A stretch of DNA of 64,000 nucleotides. Origin: JAVBJV01 sp031555315 (GTDB taxonomy: Bacteria; Pseudomonadota; Alphaproteobacteria; Acetobacterales; Acetobacteraceae). Made by a program: the position numbers and the translations under genes. Of the stretch, positions 41,373 to 49,607 are shown in pieces. The stretch lies in NCBI GenBank assembly GCA_031555315.1, contig JAVBUO010000007.1, forward strand, positions 32,835 to 96,834. Reading direction: 5' to 3'. The notes under the pieces were generated by a model. The model ran no database searches. It was given only the letters and a program-made list of their open reading frames with translations, and was not told the origin of the DNA. The first letter of the stretch is position 1; the number at the start of each line of letters is the position of its first letter.

Positions 41373-41480
41373 GCATAGGGACTTAGGCCGCGCATCGCAA
41401 TCCGGTTGGACTTCATTCGGCGGGCCGGTATGGTTGCCGAACGAAACGCGGCGCGGACAATAACTGGGGGAAACCGACGA

Positions 41481-42266
41481 ATGAGCCTGAAAGGCAAGGT
41501 TGCACTGGTGACGGGCTCGACATCCGGCATCGGTTTGGGGATTGCGCGTGTGCTGGCCGAGGCCGGGGCGGACATCGTGCTGAACGGGTTCGGCGATGCG
41601 GCCGAGATCGAGAAAATCCGCAGCGGCCTGATATCCGAATTTGGCGTGCGCGCGCATTATGTGGCAGCGGACATCTCGAAGGCCGACGCGTGCGCGCGCA
41701 TGGTGGCGGATGCCGCGGCGGCGCTGGGCGGCGTCGATATTCTTGTCAACAACGCGGGCATTCAGTTCGTGGCGCCGATCGAGGAATTTCCGGTCGAACG
41801 CTGGGACGCCATCATCGCCATCAACCTGTCCGGCGCATTCTATGCGATGCGGGCTGCGCTGCCGGCGATGAAGAAAAAGGGCTGGGGGCGGGTGATCAAC
41901 ATCGCCTCGGCGCATGGTCTGGTTGCCTCGGCACAGAAGGCAGCCTATGTCGCGGCCAAGCACGGGATCGTCGGGTTGACCAAAGTCGCCGCCGTCGAGT
42001 GTGCCAATGATGGGGTGACGGTGAACGCGATCTGCCCCGGGTGGGTTCTGACGCCGCTGGTCGCCAGGCAGATCAAGGACCGCGCGGCAGCGAACGGCAC
42101 CACCGAACAGGCCGAAACGATCGCGCTGCTGTCGGAAAAACAGCCGATGCATCAGTTCTCGACCCCCGAGGCGATCGGTGCGGCGGCATTGTATCTGTGC
42201 TCGGACGGCGCCGCGACGGTGACCGGTACGGCGCTGCCGGTCGATGGCGGGTGGACGGCGATCTGA
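41481..42266 (+). CDS. bdhA: 3-hydroxybutyrate dehydrogenase
   Basis: A 261-residue short-chain dehydrogenase. It has the cofactor motif TGSTSGIGLGIA (residues 10-21), NNAGIQFVAPIEEFP, and the catalytic Ser-Tyr-Lys set in INIASAHGL and AAYVAAKHG. AGIQFVAP, QMP/EKQPMHQFSTPEAIG and the C-terminal VDGGWTA match the 3-hydroxybutyrate dehydrogenase subgroup. It oxidises 3-hydroxybutyrate to acetoacetate with NAD, for use of polyhydroxybutyrate. GGGGGAAA lies upstream of the ATG. Monocistronic. Confidence 0.92.
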   Translation: MSLKGKVALVTGSTSGIGLGIARVLAEAGADIVLNGFGDAAEIEKIRSGLISEFGVRAHYVAADISKADACARMVADAAAALGGVDILVNNAGIQFVAPIEEFPVERWDAIIAINLSGAFYAMRAALPAMKKKGWGRVINIASAHGLVASAQKAAYVAAKHGIVGLTKVAAVECANDGVTVNAICPGWVLTPLVARQIKDRAAANGTTEQAETIALLSEKQPMHQFSTPEAIGAAALYLCSDGAATVTGTALPVDGGWTAI

Positions 42267-42503
42267 GAGGTTGCGCGATAATGCGACTGGGGTGAGGCGT
42301 GCTGCTGGCGCGAGCTGTATGGCGGCACTTTCCTGCGCTTGCGGTACTCACGGACATCAGGTTTGCGGCGCGCCGGTGCTTGGCAAGCGCCACCATCCGG
42401 CTACGCCAGCGCTGCCCCGAACAGTCTTCGCGCGTTCCTGGTCGCTCTGCGCGGATGTGCCGGAGAGTTTCTTTGCCGGGGGAAAACCTGTATAGTGGTT
42501 CCC

Positions 42504-43172
42504 ATGTTACCAATTATCCGCTGGGGCGCGACTGCGCTGGTTGTTGTCTTTGGTGTTCTCTGGGCCGTGATCTGGGTCGGGCGGAACGAAGGGGAAAGTA
42601 GCGGCGCATTTCTGAGCCGGATACTCGGGGCGTCGGTCAATACCGAAACGGAAAGCAGTGTCGGCATACAACTGCCACCGGGGGTGACGATCGGTGGGCC
42701 GTTCTCGCTGACCGACCACACCGGCAAGGCAGTGACCGACGCGACGTATCGCGGTAAGTGGATGCTGGTGTTTTTCGGCTTTACCTATTGCCCCGATGTG
42801 TGCCCGACCGAGTTGCAGAAAGTCGCGGCGGTGCTGGAAATGCTGGGCGATCGCGCCAGCCAGATCGCGCCGATTCTGATCTCGATCGACCCGGAACGCG
42901 ACACGCCGGAAGCCATGGCGAACTATGTGCAGATATTCGATGACCGGCTGATCGGCCTGACCGGAACCCCCGAACAGATCGCCGAAGTCGCACGGGCCTA
43001 TCGTGTTTATTATGCCAAGATCCAGCCGAGCGGCGATACACCGTACCTGATGGATCACTCGTCCTATCTGTATCTGATGGGGCCGGATGGCCGTGTGCAG
43101 GCCGTATTCCCGTATGCTGCAACGGCCGAGGACATTGCCGCCGGGGTGGCGGCGCGGATGGCACGCCAGTGA
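42504..43172 (+). CDS. SCO1/SenC-family copper protein
   Basis: A 222-residue membrane-anchored thioredoxin-like protein. A single N-terminal helix (residues 5-27) leads to a periplasmic domain with the copper site FFGFTYCPDVCPTEL (C-x3-C, near residues 97-101) and a distal histidine in YLMDHSSYLYL (near 188). It helps assemble the CuA centre of cytochrome c oxidase. The ATG at 42504 opens the helix; upstream frames have no support. Confidence 0.93.
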   Translation: MLPIIRWGATALVVVFGVLWAVIWVGRNEGESSGAFLSRILGASVNTETESSVGIQLPPGVTIGGPFSLTDHTGKAVTDATYRGKWMLVFFGFTYCPDVCPTELQKVAAVLEMLGDRASQIAPILISIDPERDTPEAMANYVQIFDDRLIGLTGTPEQIAEVARAYRVYYAKIQPSGDTPYLMDHSSYLYLMGPDGRVQAVFPYAATAEDIAAGVAARMARQ

Positions 43173-43193
43173 TGAGTCCTTATACTTTTCAAT

Positions 43194-43230
43194 GGGCTAT
43201 AAAATATATAAACTATAAAATAGTTGCAAT
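43194..43230. repeat. AT-rich repeated promoter region
   Basis: CTATAAAATA occurs twice, at about 43198 and 43215, and AACTATAAAATAGTT forms a small palindrome with arms of six. This is the most AT-rich stretch of its neighbourhood, upstream of the 91-residue gene, and may hold its promoter or operator. Confidence 0.4.
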
Positions 43231-43288
43231 ATACGGTGGTAGATCACAGTATCCGGATTTGACGAGAAGTGATTGAGGATTTGAGACA

Positions 43289-43564
43289 ATGGACGAAAAA
43301 GCCGGTCGTAATCTGACTTCATCTGAAGAGCCTAAAAAGACAACTCAACGTTACAGCCGTCGTTTGTCCGACAAGATCCTGATTGCTTTTCATCATGCGT
43401 GCGATCAGGCCGACTACGAAGCTGCCGAGCAGTTGTTGCACATTTTGGAAATGATCCTGACTCGCCGCCCGGTGCATCCGGATACGAACCGGCGCAAGAA
43501 CATGGACCGGCTGGTGGCGGCGCACGAACGCCTGTGGCATCTGCGCCACCCCGAAGTGAGCTAG
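43289..43564 (+). CDS. Small conserved hypothetical protein
   Basis: A 91-residue, soluble, helical and basic protein with no signal. The core YSRRLSDKILIAFHHACDQADYEAAEQLLHILEMILTR resembles a TPR-like pair of helices. It is of a kind often seen as a stand-alone conserved protein in Rhodospirillales, but no function is recognised. The 116-bp AT-rich region before it holds repeats and a palindrome. Confidence 0.6.
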   Translation: MDEKAGRNLTSSEEPKKTTQRYSRRLSDKILIAFHHACDQADYEAAEQLLHILEMILTRRPVHPDTNRRKNMDRLVAAHERLWHLRHPEVS

Positions 43565-43582
43565 GGATACCGGATCACGACT

Positions 43583-43828
43583 GTGGGCGCCGCAAAACAG
43601 TTGCACGCCGGTTACAGTGCGTGGCGAAGTGCCGGCAGCGTTTTGGGCGAGCGGTTCAGCAACCCTGCGGAGCGAGCAGGGCGGGAAAACGCCAAGCAGT
43701 TCCTGCGCGACAATCCGACGATAACCGCCGAAATCGAATTCACCATCCGCCAGAGCGCCGGCATTCTGTCGGACGTGCTGAGCGCCAGCTTGGCCGACGC
43801 GGAAGGAGAAGCCGGGGCGGCGGCATGA
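43583..43828 (+). pseudogene. RecA C-terminal fragment
   Basis: An 81-residue frame starting at GTG matches the C-terminal tail of RecA: GRENAKQFLRDNPTITAEIEFTIRQSAG is close to the RecA pattern RENAxxFLxDNPxxxxxIExxIRxxAG, followed by the acidic/alanine end. The preceding SAWRSAGSVLGERFSNP resembles a scrambled SGAWYSYxxxRIGQ. All catalytic RecA domains are absent, so it is a remnant, or a short gene derived from one. It overlaps the next remnant by 4 nt. Confidence 0.65.
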
Positions 43829-44070
43829 GTGAAGGCTGGCCCTTCGATCAGGCTGAAAACGTTGCCGCGTTGACCACACGCAGGTTCTGAGCGAAGGGCT
43901 GCCCGTCCTGCGTGTTGCCCATTCCTCGACGATCATTCGTGGGCCTTTACCTGCGGCATGACGAACGATGTCGATGATGGAGTGATCGCCAGCATGGGAT
44001 GCATCGTCGGCCTCGCCCCGACGTTGAGGGAGATCGCCTCACTCCCTCCGGGATGGGGGCGTGCCGGGGG
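43825..44070 (+). pseudogene. Frameshifted DUF2185-like remnant
   Basis: Three frames join into one protein-like sequence: WPFDQAENVAALTTR, then QVLSEGLPVLRVAH, then DDHSWAFTCGMTNDVDDG and IASMGCIVGLAPTLREIASLPPGWG. One base is missing near 43886 and another shift lies near 43925. The whole resembles DUF2185-type small proteins, some of which act as immunity proteins; the family match is tentative. No single frame covers more than about 50 residues. Confidence 0.5.
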
Positions 44071-44400
44071 GTCGTTGGTGCCATCAATCAGACCCCGATT
44101 CGTTTCTATGCGGCGCTGCCGCTGAAACTAGCACTGCCGCTGGACGCATCTGTTGCGGCGGGCCTTTGACGCGTGCGCCTCCTACGAGGAAACCCGATAT
44201 AAACCGGCAGAAACGCCACTGTGCATTCCAGCCTTTTTCTGTCTGGCCGGAACAGAAGATGCTGAGGGATGCATCATCGAAGGAATGGAAAATGACGACG
44301 CTCTCTGGCCGGCTCCTGCCGTGATGGCTAACCATGGGGAAAGTTTCCAGCTGTATGGAAACCCGCACGGCAGGATATCAAGCGGGGTATCCCGGAAACG
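44062..44400 (+). pseudogene. Decayed C45/choloylglycine-type amide hydrolase
   Basis: Two frames give consecutive pieces of a linear amide C-N hydrolase: VVGAINQTPIRFYAALPLK (44071 on), then HLLRRAFDACASYEET and CIPAFFCLAGTEDAEGCIIE with PAPAVMANHGESF. The order of INQ, LLRRAFD, FxLAG, EGCxIE and ANHW/ANDW blocks is that of acyl-CoA:6-APA/COG4927-type hydrolases. A frameshift lies near 44145. The N-terminal nucleophile region is missing, so it is a relic. Confidence 0.55.
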
Positions 44401-44546
44401 GGAACATAAGATGTTCGTCTGCTTTCTGGCTCGTTTACGAGGTTACCGGCCTATAGTAAAAATTATGCATCGGTAGCGCAAAAAACTGGAGAATGGCTGA
44501 AAAATCCTGATGTTATTCACAACCGAAGAGATCTGTAGGGCGACGG

Positions 44547-45404
44547 ATGAGAAAGCTGTATAAAATTGCCGTGGGTATTCCCACCTACAACAGACGGTAT
44601 TTTGTCGAAGCGAACGCCAGATCCCTGGCACGGGTCAAAATACCGGATTTTTGTGATGTTCAGATAGTCGTCGCTGACGACGCCAGTACCGAGTATGACG
44701 CGGCGTATCTGGCGTCGATATACCCGGAAAACACCATTGTCGAAAGGCGGTCGGTGAATAGTGGTGGCGCGGATTATGCCATTTTCGACCTGGCCAGACG
44801 TTGTCTGGAATTAAATGCGGATGCGATCCTGATTCTCGATTCCGATCTCGTCATGAGCAAAAATCTCATTGAGAGAGGCCTGCCCCTTTTATCTGAAACG
44901 CATGGCTGCGTGTCACTGTTCAATACCTCGAATCATCCAATTGCGGAGGTGCTGGGCGCGTTGGTCGTCAAAGAGACGGTTGGCTCGGCGGGAACACTCT
45001 GGAAACGCGAACTGGCGCAGGAAATCGTGGATAACGTGCCCGCAGGGCCGAGTTGGGATTGGCGTTACAGCGAATATATCAACAAAACCGGCCGGAAGAT
45101 CTATGTGTCCTCTGCGTCGCTTGTCCAGCATATCGGGTGCTGGAATGGCCAGAACAGCAGTGTGTTTTCAGGGGACTATGGCGCTGGTTTTTGCGACGAA
45201 GGCCCGGAAAATGCCTATGTGATTCTGGAAGCGGCAACTGCGGCAATCTCCGCCCTTGGGAACAAGGTCAAGGAACTGGAAACGAAACTTATAGAGCAGG
45301 AACGCTGGATAAGAATTCTTGAAAAGAATTCTGAGCAGGCAAATGCGCGCAATCTGCTGTTCCGGCTAAGAAGAAAATGGAAACATCTGATGGGGGTTTC
45401 GTAA
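44547..45404 (+). CDS. GT2-family glycosyltransferase
   Basis: A 285-residue GT-A transferase. N-terminal VGIPTYNRRYFVEAN is the nucleotide-binding start, ADDAST the first acidic motif, and LILDSDLVM the DxD (near residue 98). A C-terminal coiled coil (about 240-275) and a basic end follow. Base composition is more AT-rich than flanking genes, with more AAA and ATA codons, which suggests transfer. It stands alone next to the relic cluster; acceptor unknown. Confidence 0.75.
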   Translation: MRKLYKIAVGIPTYNRRYFVEANARSLARVKIPDFCDVQIVVADDASTEYDAAYLASIYPENTIVERRSVNSGGADYAIFDLARRCLELNADAILILDSDLVMSKNLIERGLPLLSETHGCVSLFNTSNHPIAEVLGALVVKETVGSAGTLWKRELAQEIVDNVPAGPSWDWRYSEYINKTGRKIYVSSASLVQHIGCWNGQNSSVFSGDYGAGFCDEGPENAYVILEAATAAISALGNKVKELETKLIEQERWIRILEKNSEQANARNLLFRLRRKWKHLMGVS

Positions 45405-45478
45405 GCCTTTGTGTATTGGCTTTCGGTTAGCCGATTTTCTCAGACATCGCAGTTCGGTTTTCATCCATCGGCCATCCG

Positions 45479-46207
45479 TCAGTCCAGTGCGCAGGCGTCT
45501 TCGAGAACGGCCCGTGCCGCATCCGTGAAGCCGACTGGCTCTTGGTGCAGCACGATACCGGGCAACAGCCGCAAGGGGCTGCGCTTGCCGCGGCTGGCCT
45601 GGAGGATCGTCAATTTCGCCTCCTTGTTCGTGTGTGGCCAGAGCGGGCGGATCTGCACCGCGCCGCAGTGCGCGGCGCTGAAAGCCGCCAGCGCCTGATC
45701 CAGGCGTGTGGCGGGCAGGATCAGGCTGATCGTTCCGTGGTGCCGCACGTTGCGTGCCAGAGCGGTGATCCATGTCGCAATCGTTCCGGCATCGGCGTGC
45801 TTGGACAGTTTGCGACGCAATATCGAAGAGGCCGCGCCGGTTTCCGTATGGTAGGGCGGGTTGGCGCATGCGTGATCGAACGGCGTGGATGCCTGAAACC
45901 GGGTGATATCCGCGCAGGTTGCGAGCAGCCCGGCACAGCCGTTGGCAGCGAAGTTGCGTTCGGCGAGGTCGGCCATGACCGGATCGCACTCGACCCCCAG
46001 CCCGGAAATGCGCGGCACCCGTGCGGCCAGACACAGCAATCCCGCGCCGGCCCCCGTTCCGGCTTCCAGCACGCGCTGCCCAGGCCGGGCGGGAATGCTC
46101 GCCGCCAGAAAGACCGGTTCGATACCGCTGCGAAATCCGTGCGCGGGCTGGGTATAGACGATACGCCCGCCGAGCAGCGTGCCGGTTGTCGTGTCTTCGG
46201 AGTGCAT
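45479..46207 (-). CDS. TrmN6-like class I methyltransferase
   Basis: A 242-residue SAM-dependent methyltransferase of the COG4123 (tRNA1(Val) A37 N6) type. The SAM loop is VLEAGTGAGAGLLCLAARV (near residues 45-63) and the catalytic NPPY motif (CANPPYHTETGAAS) is near residue 116, typical of N6-adenine enzymes. It likely modifies A37 of a valine tRNA, but substrate is inferred. The ATG at 46207 starts the conserved protein. It is divergent from the polyprenyl synthase gene. Confidence 0.85.
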   Translation of the reverse strand: MHSEDTTTGTLLGGRIVYTQPAHGFRSGIEPVFLAASIPARPGQRVLEAGTGAGAGLLCLAARVPRISGLGVECDPVMADLAERNFAANGCAGLLATCADITRFQASTPFDHACANPPYHTETGAASSILRRKLSKHADAGTIATWITALARNVRHHGTISLILPATRLDQALAAFSAAHCGAVQIRPLWPHTNKEAKLTILQASRGKRSPLRLLPGIVLHQEPVGFTDAARAVLEDACALD

Positions 46208-46308
46208 GTGTTTTGTATGGCGTGTTTTACGTGGCGGAACCAGTGGGGAACATTGACCGGCCAGAGGCATCCGCATATCACCATCTGGCCGCTTCTGGGG
46301 GTGAGAAT

Positions 46309-47337
46309 ATGACACAAGCCACAACCGATACGCCTGTCACTCCCGCCGATCCGACGTGCGAGGACGCGCTTTCGACCTTGCTGGATCTGCTGGCCGACGA
46401 ACTGCAGGCGACGAACCGCACTATCGTTGCGCGCATGCAATCTCCTGTGGAACTGATCCCGCAGATCGCCTCGCATCTGGTGGCGGCGGGTGGTAAGCGG
46501 TTGCGTCCTCTGCTGACCTTGGCCGCAGCAAAACTGTGCGGGTATCACGGTCCGCGGCATGTGCGCCTGGCGGCGTGTGTCGAGTTCATCCATACCGCCA
46601 CGCTGCTGCACGACGATGTCGTCGATGAAAGCGACCTGCGGCGCGGTCTGGCTTCGGCCAATGCGCTGTTCGGCAACAAGGCGAGCGTGCTGGTGGGGGA
46701 TTTTCTGTTCTCGCGTGCCTTCGAGCTGATGGTCGAGGACGGCAATCTGCGCGTGTTGAAAATTCTTTCGCATGCTTCGTCGACGATCGCCGAGGGCGAA
46801 GTTCTGCAACTGGTGTTGCAGAACGACCTGGGGACGACCGAGATACAGTATCTGGAAATGATCGAGGGCAAGACTGCCGCGCTGTTCGAGGCGGCGACCC
46901 AGGTCGGTGCGATCGTCGCCGAGCAGGCGGACGAGCACGAACAGGCGCTGGCCGCCTATGGGCGTAATCTGGGAATTGCCTTCCAGTTGATCGACGATGC
47001 GCTGGATTATGCGGCCAGCCAGGCGAAGCTGGGCAAGACGGTCGGCGACGATTTCCGCGAGGGAAAGATCACGCTGCCGGTGATGCTCGCCTATCAGGCC
47101 GCCGACGAGACCGAGCGCGCTTTCTGGCAGCGCACGATCGAGCGCCAGGAACAGGAAGAGGGCGACCTCGAGACCGCGCTGGCGCTGATGGCCAAACACA
47201 ACGTCATTGCGGGTACGGTCGAGAAAGCCCGGATGTATGGCGATATCGCCAAGCATGTGCTGGGCGGCTTTCCGGATGGCGCGCTGCGCCGGGCGATGAT
47301 CGATGTGGTGGATTATACCCTGCGCCGGGCGCGTTGA
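46309..47337 (+). CDS. ispB: Long-chain polyprenyl diphosphate synthase (octaprenyl type)
   Basis: A 342-residue trans-prenyltransferase. The first aspartate motif is LLHDDVVDESDLRRG (DDVVD, near residue 104) and the second is LIDDALDY (near 230). GGKRLRPLL near residue 62 binds IPP. It makes the side chain of ubiquinone; chain length (8-10 units) is not certain. The ATG at 46309 is favoured; the frame extends further upstream but overlaps the divergent methyltransferase. Confidence 0.92.
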   Translation: MTQATTDTPVTPADPTCEDALSTLLDLLADELQATNRTIVARMQSPVELIPQIASHLVAAGGKRLRPLLTLAAAKLCGYHGPRHVRLAACVEFIHTATLLHDDVVDESDLRRGLASANALFGNKASVLVGDFLFSRAFELMVEDGNLRVLKILSHASSTIAEGEVLQLVLQNDLGTTEIQYLEMIEGKTAALFEAATQVGAIVAEQADEHEQALAAYGRNLGIAFQLIDDALDYAASQAKLGKTVGDDFREGKITLPVMLAYQAADETERAFWQRTIERQEQEEGDLETALALMAKHNVIAGTVEKARMYGDIAKHVLGGFPDGALRRAMIDVVDYTLRRAR

Positions 47338-47502
47338 TCCTGGAGCGTAATATTCCGATACCAACGCGAAGCGTATCGCTGTATGAATCTGTGATGTGAC
47401 CTCTGCTGCGCCCTGTGTAGCGGACAAATGGCTCGCGTCGTTCAGCCAGTTTAAAATTCAAGGGTTTACGCAACTCATAACCCATCCGGATGGATCAGAG
47501 TG

Positions 47503-48024
47503 ATGATGACACGCATTGGAGTGCTCGGTTTCCTGCTGACAGTGTGGCTATCCGCAGGATCTGCACTGGCGCAGCAGCCGTACTGGGACGTGCAGGAGGG
47601 GGCCTTACCAGGGGGGGCGCGCCTTTGCGTGATGAGCGCAGAGCTGCCCAATACTGCGGAACTGTATTTTAAGGTGCTGTCTACGTCACCGGACTTTGTG
47701 ATTGTGCATATCGGAAGAGATAACACGCCGCCGATCGCGCTGCTGCTCATGCGCATCGACGATCAGTCAGGCAATTATCTGGGCGGGTGGCGCATGGATA
47801 CCAGACAAGTGGCGAATGGGGAGATAGCGGAAACGACGATTTCCAGAGAGGTCGCCGGTAGTTTCTTCAATGTATTCGCGACCGGCAGCGCATTGTCGCT
47901 GAAATTCCCCGACGAAGAGGATGATGAAAGGATCCTGAATCTGACCGGCGCTCCCGAGGCGCTGGCCCGGTTCTCGGATTGTGCGCGGAGAATGCATGGC
48001 GCGGAACGCTCCCCCGTGCCGTGA
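47503..48024 (+). CDS. Secreted protein of unknown function
   Basis: A 173-residue protein with a signal peptide (ends near SAGSALAQQP). The mature domain is mixed alpha/beta with two cysteines (near residues 43 and 163) that may pair. Its pattern, with WDVQEG at the start and a final helix with FSDCARRM, is seen in uncharacterised secreted proteins of alphaproteobacteria. GTG and ATG starts at 47500, 47503 and 47506 are all possible. A good terminator follows at 48075. Confidence 0.65.
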   Translation: MMTRIGVLGFLLTVWLSAGSALAQQPYWDVQEGALPGGARLCVMSAELPNTAELYFKVLSTSPDFVIVHIGRDNTPPIALLLMRIDDQSGNYLGGWRMDTRQVANGEIAETTISREVAGSFFNVFATGSALSLKFPDEEDDERILNLTGAPEALARFSDCARRMHGAERSPVP

Positions 48025-48074
48025 CGCCTGCTGCCAGACGCAGATAGAAGTACGAGGCCGATCGTAAAGCGGAA

Positions 48075-48098
48075 GGGCGCCCGAAGGCGCCCTTTTTT
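48075..48098 (+). terminator. Intrinsic terminator after the secreted protein
   Basis: Perfect 7-bp GC stem (GGGCGCC/GGCGCCC) with loop CGAA, followed by six T and TG. It lies 50 bases after the stop and two bases before the convergent aminotransferase stop. Confidence 0.85.
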
Positions 48099-48100
48099 GT

Positions 48101-49501
48101 TTACGCTACCACGGCGATCTGTTCGCGTTTCAGCTGTACGGTCAGATCGTCCAGGGATTTCGCGAAACGGGTGATCATCTCGTCGACTTCCGCTTCGGTC
48201 ATGACCAGCGGCGGACTGAAGCCGAGGCTGTCGTGCACCATGGCGCGGCACACCAGACCGTTCTGTTCGGCGATCGCCACCAGCTTCGGACCGGCCTTGA
48301 CCGTGGGATCGAAATTGGTGTGCGCCGCCTTGTCCTGCACCAGTTCGACACCGGCGATCATGCCCACGCCGCGCACTTCGCCGACCAGCGGATGATCGGA
48401 CAGCCGGCGGCGCATTTCCTTTTGCATATGCACACCGACCCGGCGCGCATGATCGATGATATCGATCTCGTCGTAGATCTTCAGGGTTTCGATCGCCACC
48501 GCGGCGGGAACCGGGTGCCCGGAATAGGTGAAGCCGTGCCCGAAGCCGCCGATCTCGTGCGATTTTGCCGCCAGTCCCTGGAACACCTTTTCATTGACCA
48601 TCACGGCGCTGATCGGCAGGTACGACGACGACAGCGCCTTGGCACAGGTCAGGATATCGGGCTGCATCTCGAAGGTCTGCGTGCCCCAGTAATTGCCGGT
48701 ACGCCCGAACCCGCAGATCACCTCGTCGGCGACCAGCAGGATGTCGTATTTCTTCAGAACGGCCTGGATCTTCGGGTAATAGCCTTTGGGCGGCACGACC
48801 ACGCCGCCGGCGCCCAGCACCGGTTCGCAGAACATCGCGGCAATGGTGTCGGGGTCGTTCTCGAGGATCAGTTTTTCCAGCTCCTGCGCGCAGCGCGTGG
48901 CGAAGTCTTCCTCGCTCTCGCCGGGCAGGGCGTTGTGATAATGCGTGGGACAGATCGTGTGGATGAAGCCGGGCAGCGGCACATCGAACGCCTTGTGATT
49001 GATGACCTGTCCGGTCACCGACGACGCCGCGATGGTGATGCCGTGATAGCCACGGACCCGGCCGATGATCTTTTTCTTTTGCGGCCGGCCGACCGCGTTG
49101 TTGTAGTACCAGATCATCTTGATCGCGGTGTCGTTCGCTTCGGAGCCCGAGTTGGCGAAGAACACCTTGCTCATCGGCACCGGCGCGCGCTGGATCAGCA
49201 TTTCGGCCAGATCGATCATCGGGGTGTGCGAGCGGCCGTTGAAACCGTGATAGAACGGCAGCGCGCGCATCTGCCTCTTGGCGGCCTGTACCAGGCGTTC
49301 GTTATCGAACCCCAGCGATGCGCACCACAGCCCGGCAAGGCATTCGATATATTCCTTGCCGTTCTCGTCGTACACATAGACGCCCTTGCCGCGCGAGATG
49401 ACCAGCGGGCCGCTGGTCTGATGGGCCTTAAGGTCGGTGTAGGGATGCAGAACGTTGGCGATATCGCGAGCGGCTGCAGAATTGGCGCGCTGGGATGTCA
49501 T
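48101..49501 (-). CDS. Class III aminotransferase (putrescine/omega-amino acid type)
   Basis: A 466-residue PLP aminotransferase. SGSEANDTAIKMIWYYNNAVGRPQKKKI, EPVLGAGGVVVPPKGYY, ADEVICGFGRTG and the PLP lysine in TCAKALSSSYLPIS (near residue 287) define class III, and the sequence fits the SpuC/omega-amino acid:pyruvate group that acts on putrescine, beta-alanine or GABA. An aldehyde dehydrogenase gene lies upstream on the same strand. Together they could oxidise an amine to an acid through an aldehyde. The ATG at 49501 is favoured over an in-frame codon at 49522. Confidence 0.88.
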   Translation of the reverse strand: MTSQRANSAAARDIANVLHPYTDLKAHQTSGPLVISRGKGVYVYDENGKEYIECLAGLWCASLGFDNERLVQAAKRQMRALPFYHGFNGRSHTPMIDLAEMLIQRAPVPMSKVFFANSGSEANDTAIKMIWYYNNAVGRPQKKKIIGRVRGYHGITIAASSVTGQVINHKAFDVPLPGFIHTICPTHYHNALPGESEEDFATRCAQELEKLILENDPDTIAAMFCEPVLGAGGVVVPPKGYYPKIQAVLKKYDILLVADEVICGFGRTGNYWGTQTFEMQPDILTCAKALSSSYLPISAVMVNEKVFQGLAAKSHEIGGFGHGFTYSGHPVPAAVAIETLKIYDEIDIIDHARRVGVHMQKEMRRRLSDHPLVGEVRGVGMIAGVELVQDKAAHTNFDPTVKAGPKLVAIAEQNGLVCRAMVHDSLGFSPPLVMTEAEVDEMITRFAKSLDDLTVQLKREQIAVVA

Positions 49502-49573
49502 GGGACGGATACCTCTTTCCACGTTATTGTTATGCTAACCAACAGATCCGGAACCGGGAAGTCCGGGCGGCAA

Positions 49574-49599
49574 TAAAAAAAGCCCGGCGTGGCCGGGCT
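49574..49599 (-). terminator. Intrinsic terminator after the aldehyde dehydrogenase
   Basis: Stem AGCCCGGC/GCCGGGCT with a 3-nt loop, followed on the minus strand by seven T. It lies 9 bases beyond the dehydrogenase stop, so the aminotransferase likely has its own promoter in the 72 bp that follow. Confidence 0.85.
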
Positions 49600-49607
49600 C
49601 TTTCCGA

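Noticed and set aside
48233..49576. A 447-residue plus-strand frame opposite the class III aminotransferase
   Set aside because: The aminotransferase is unmistakable on the minus strand; the plus frame is a compositional shadow.
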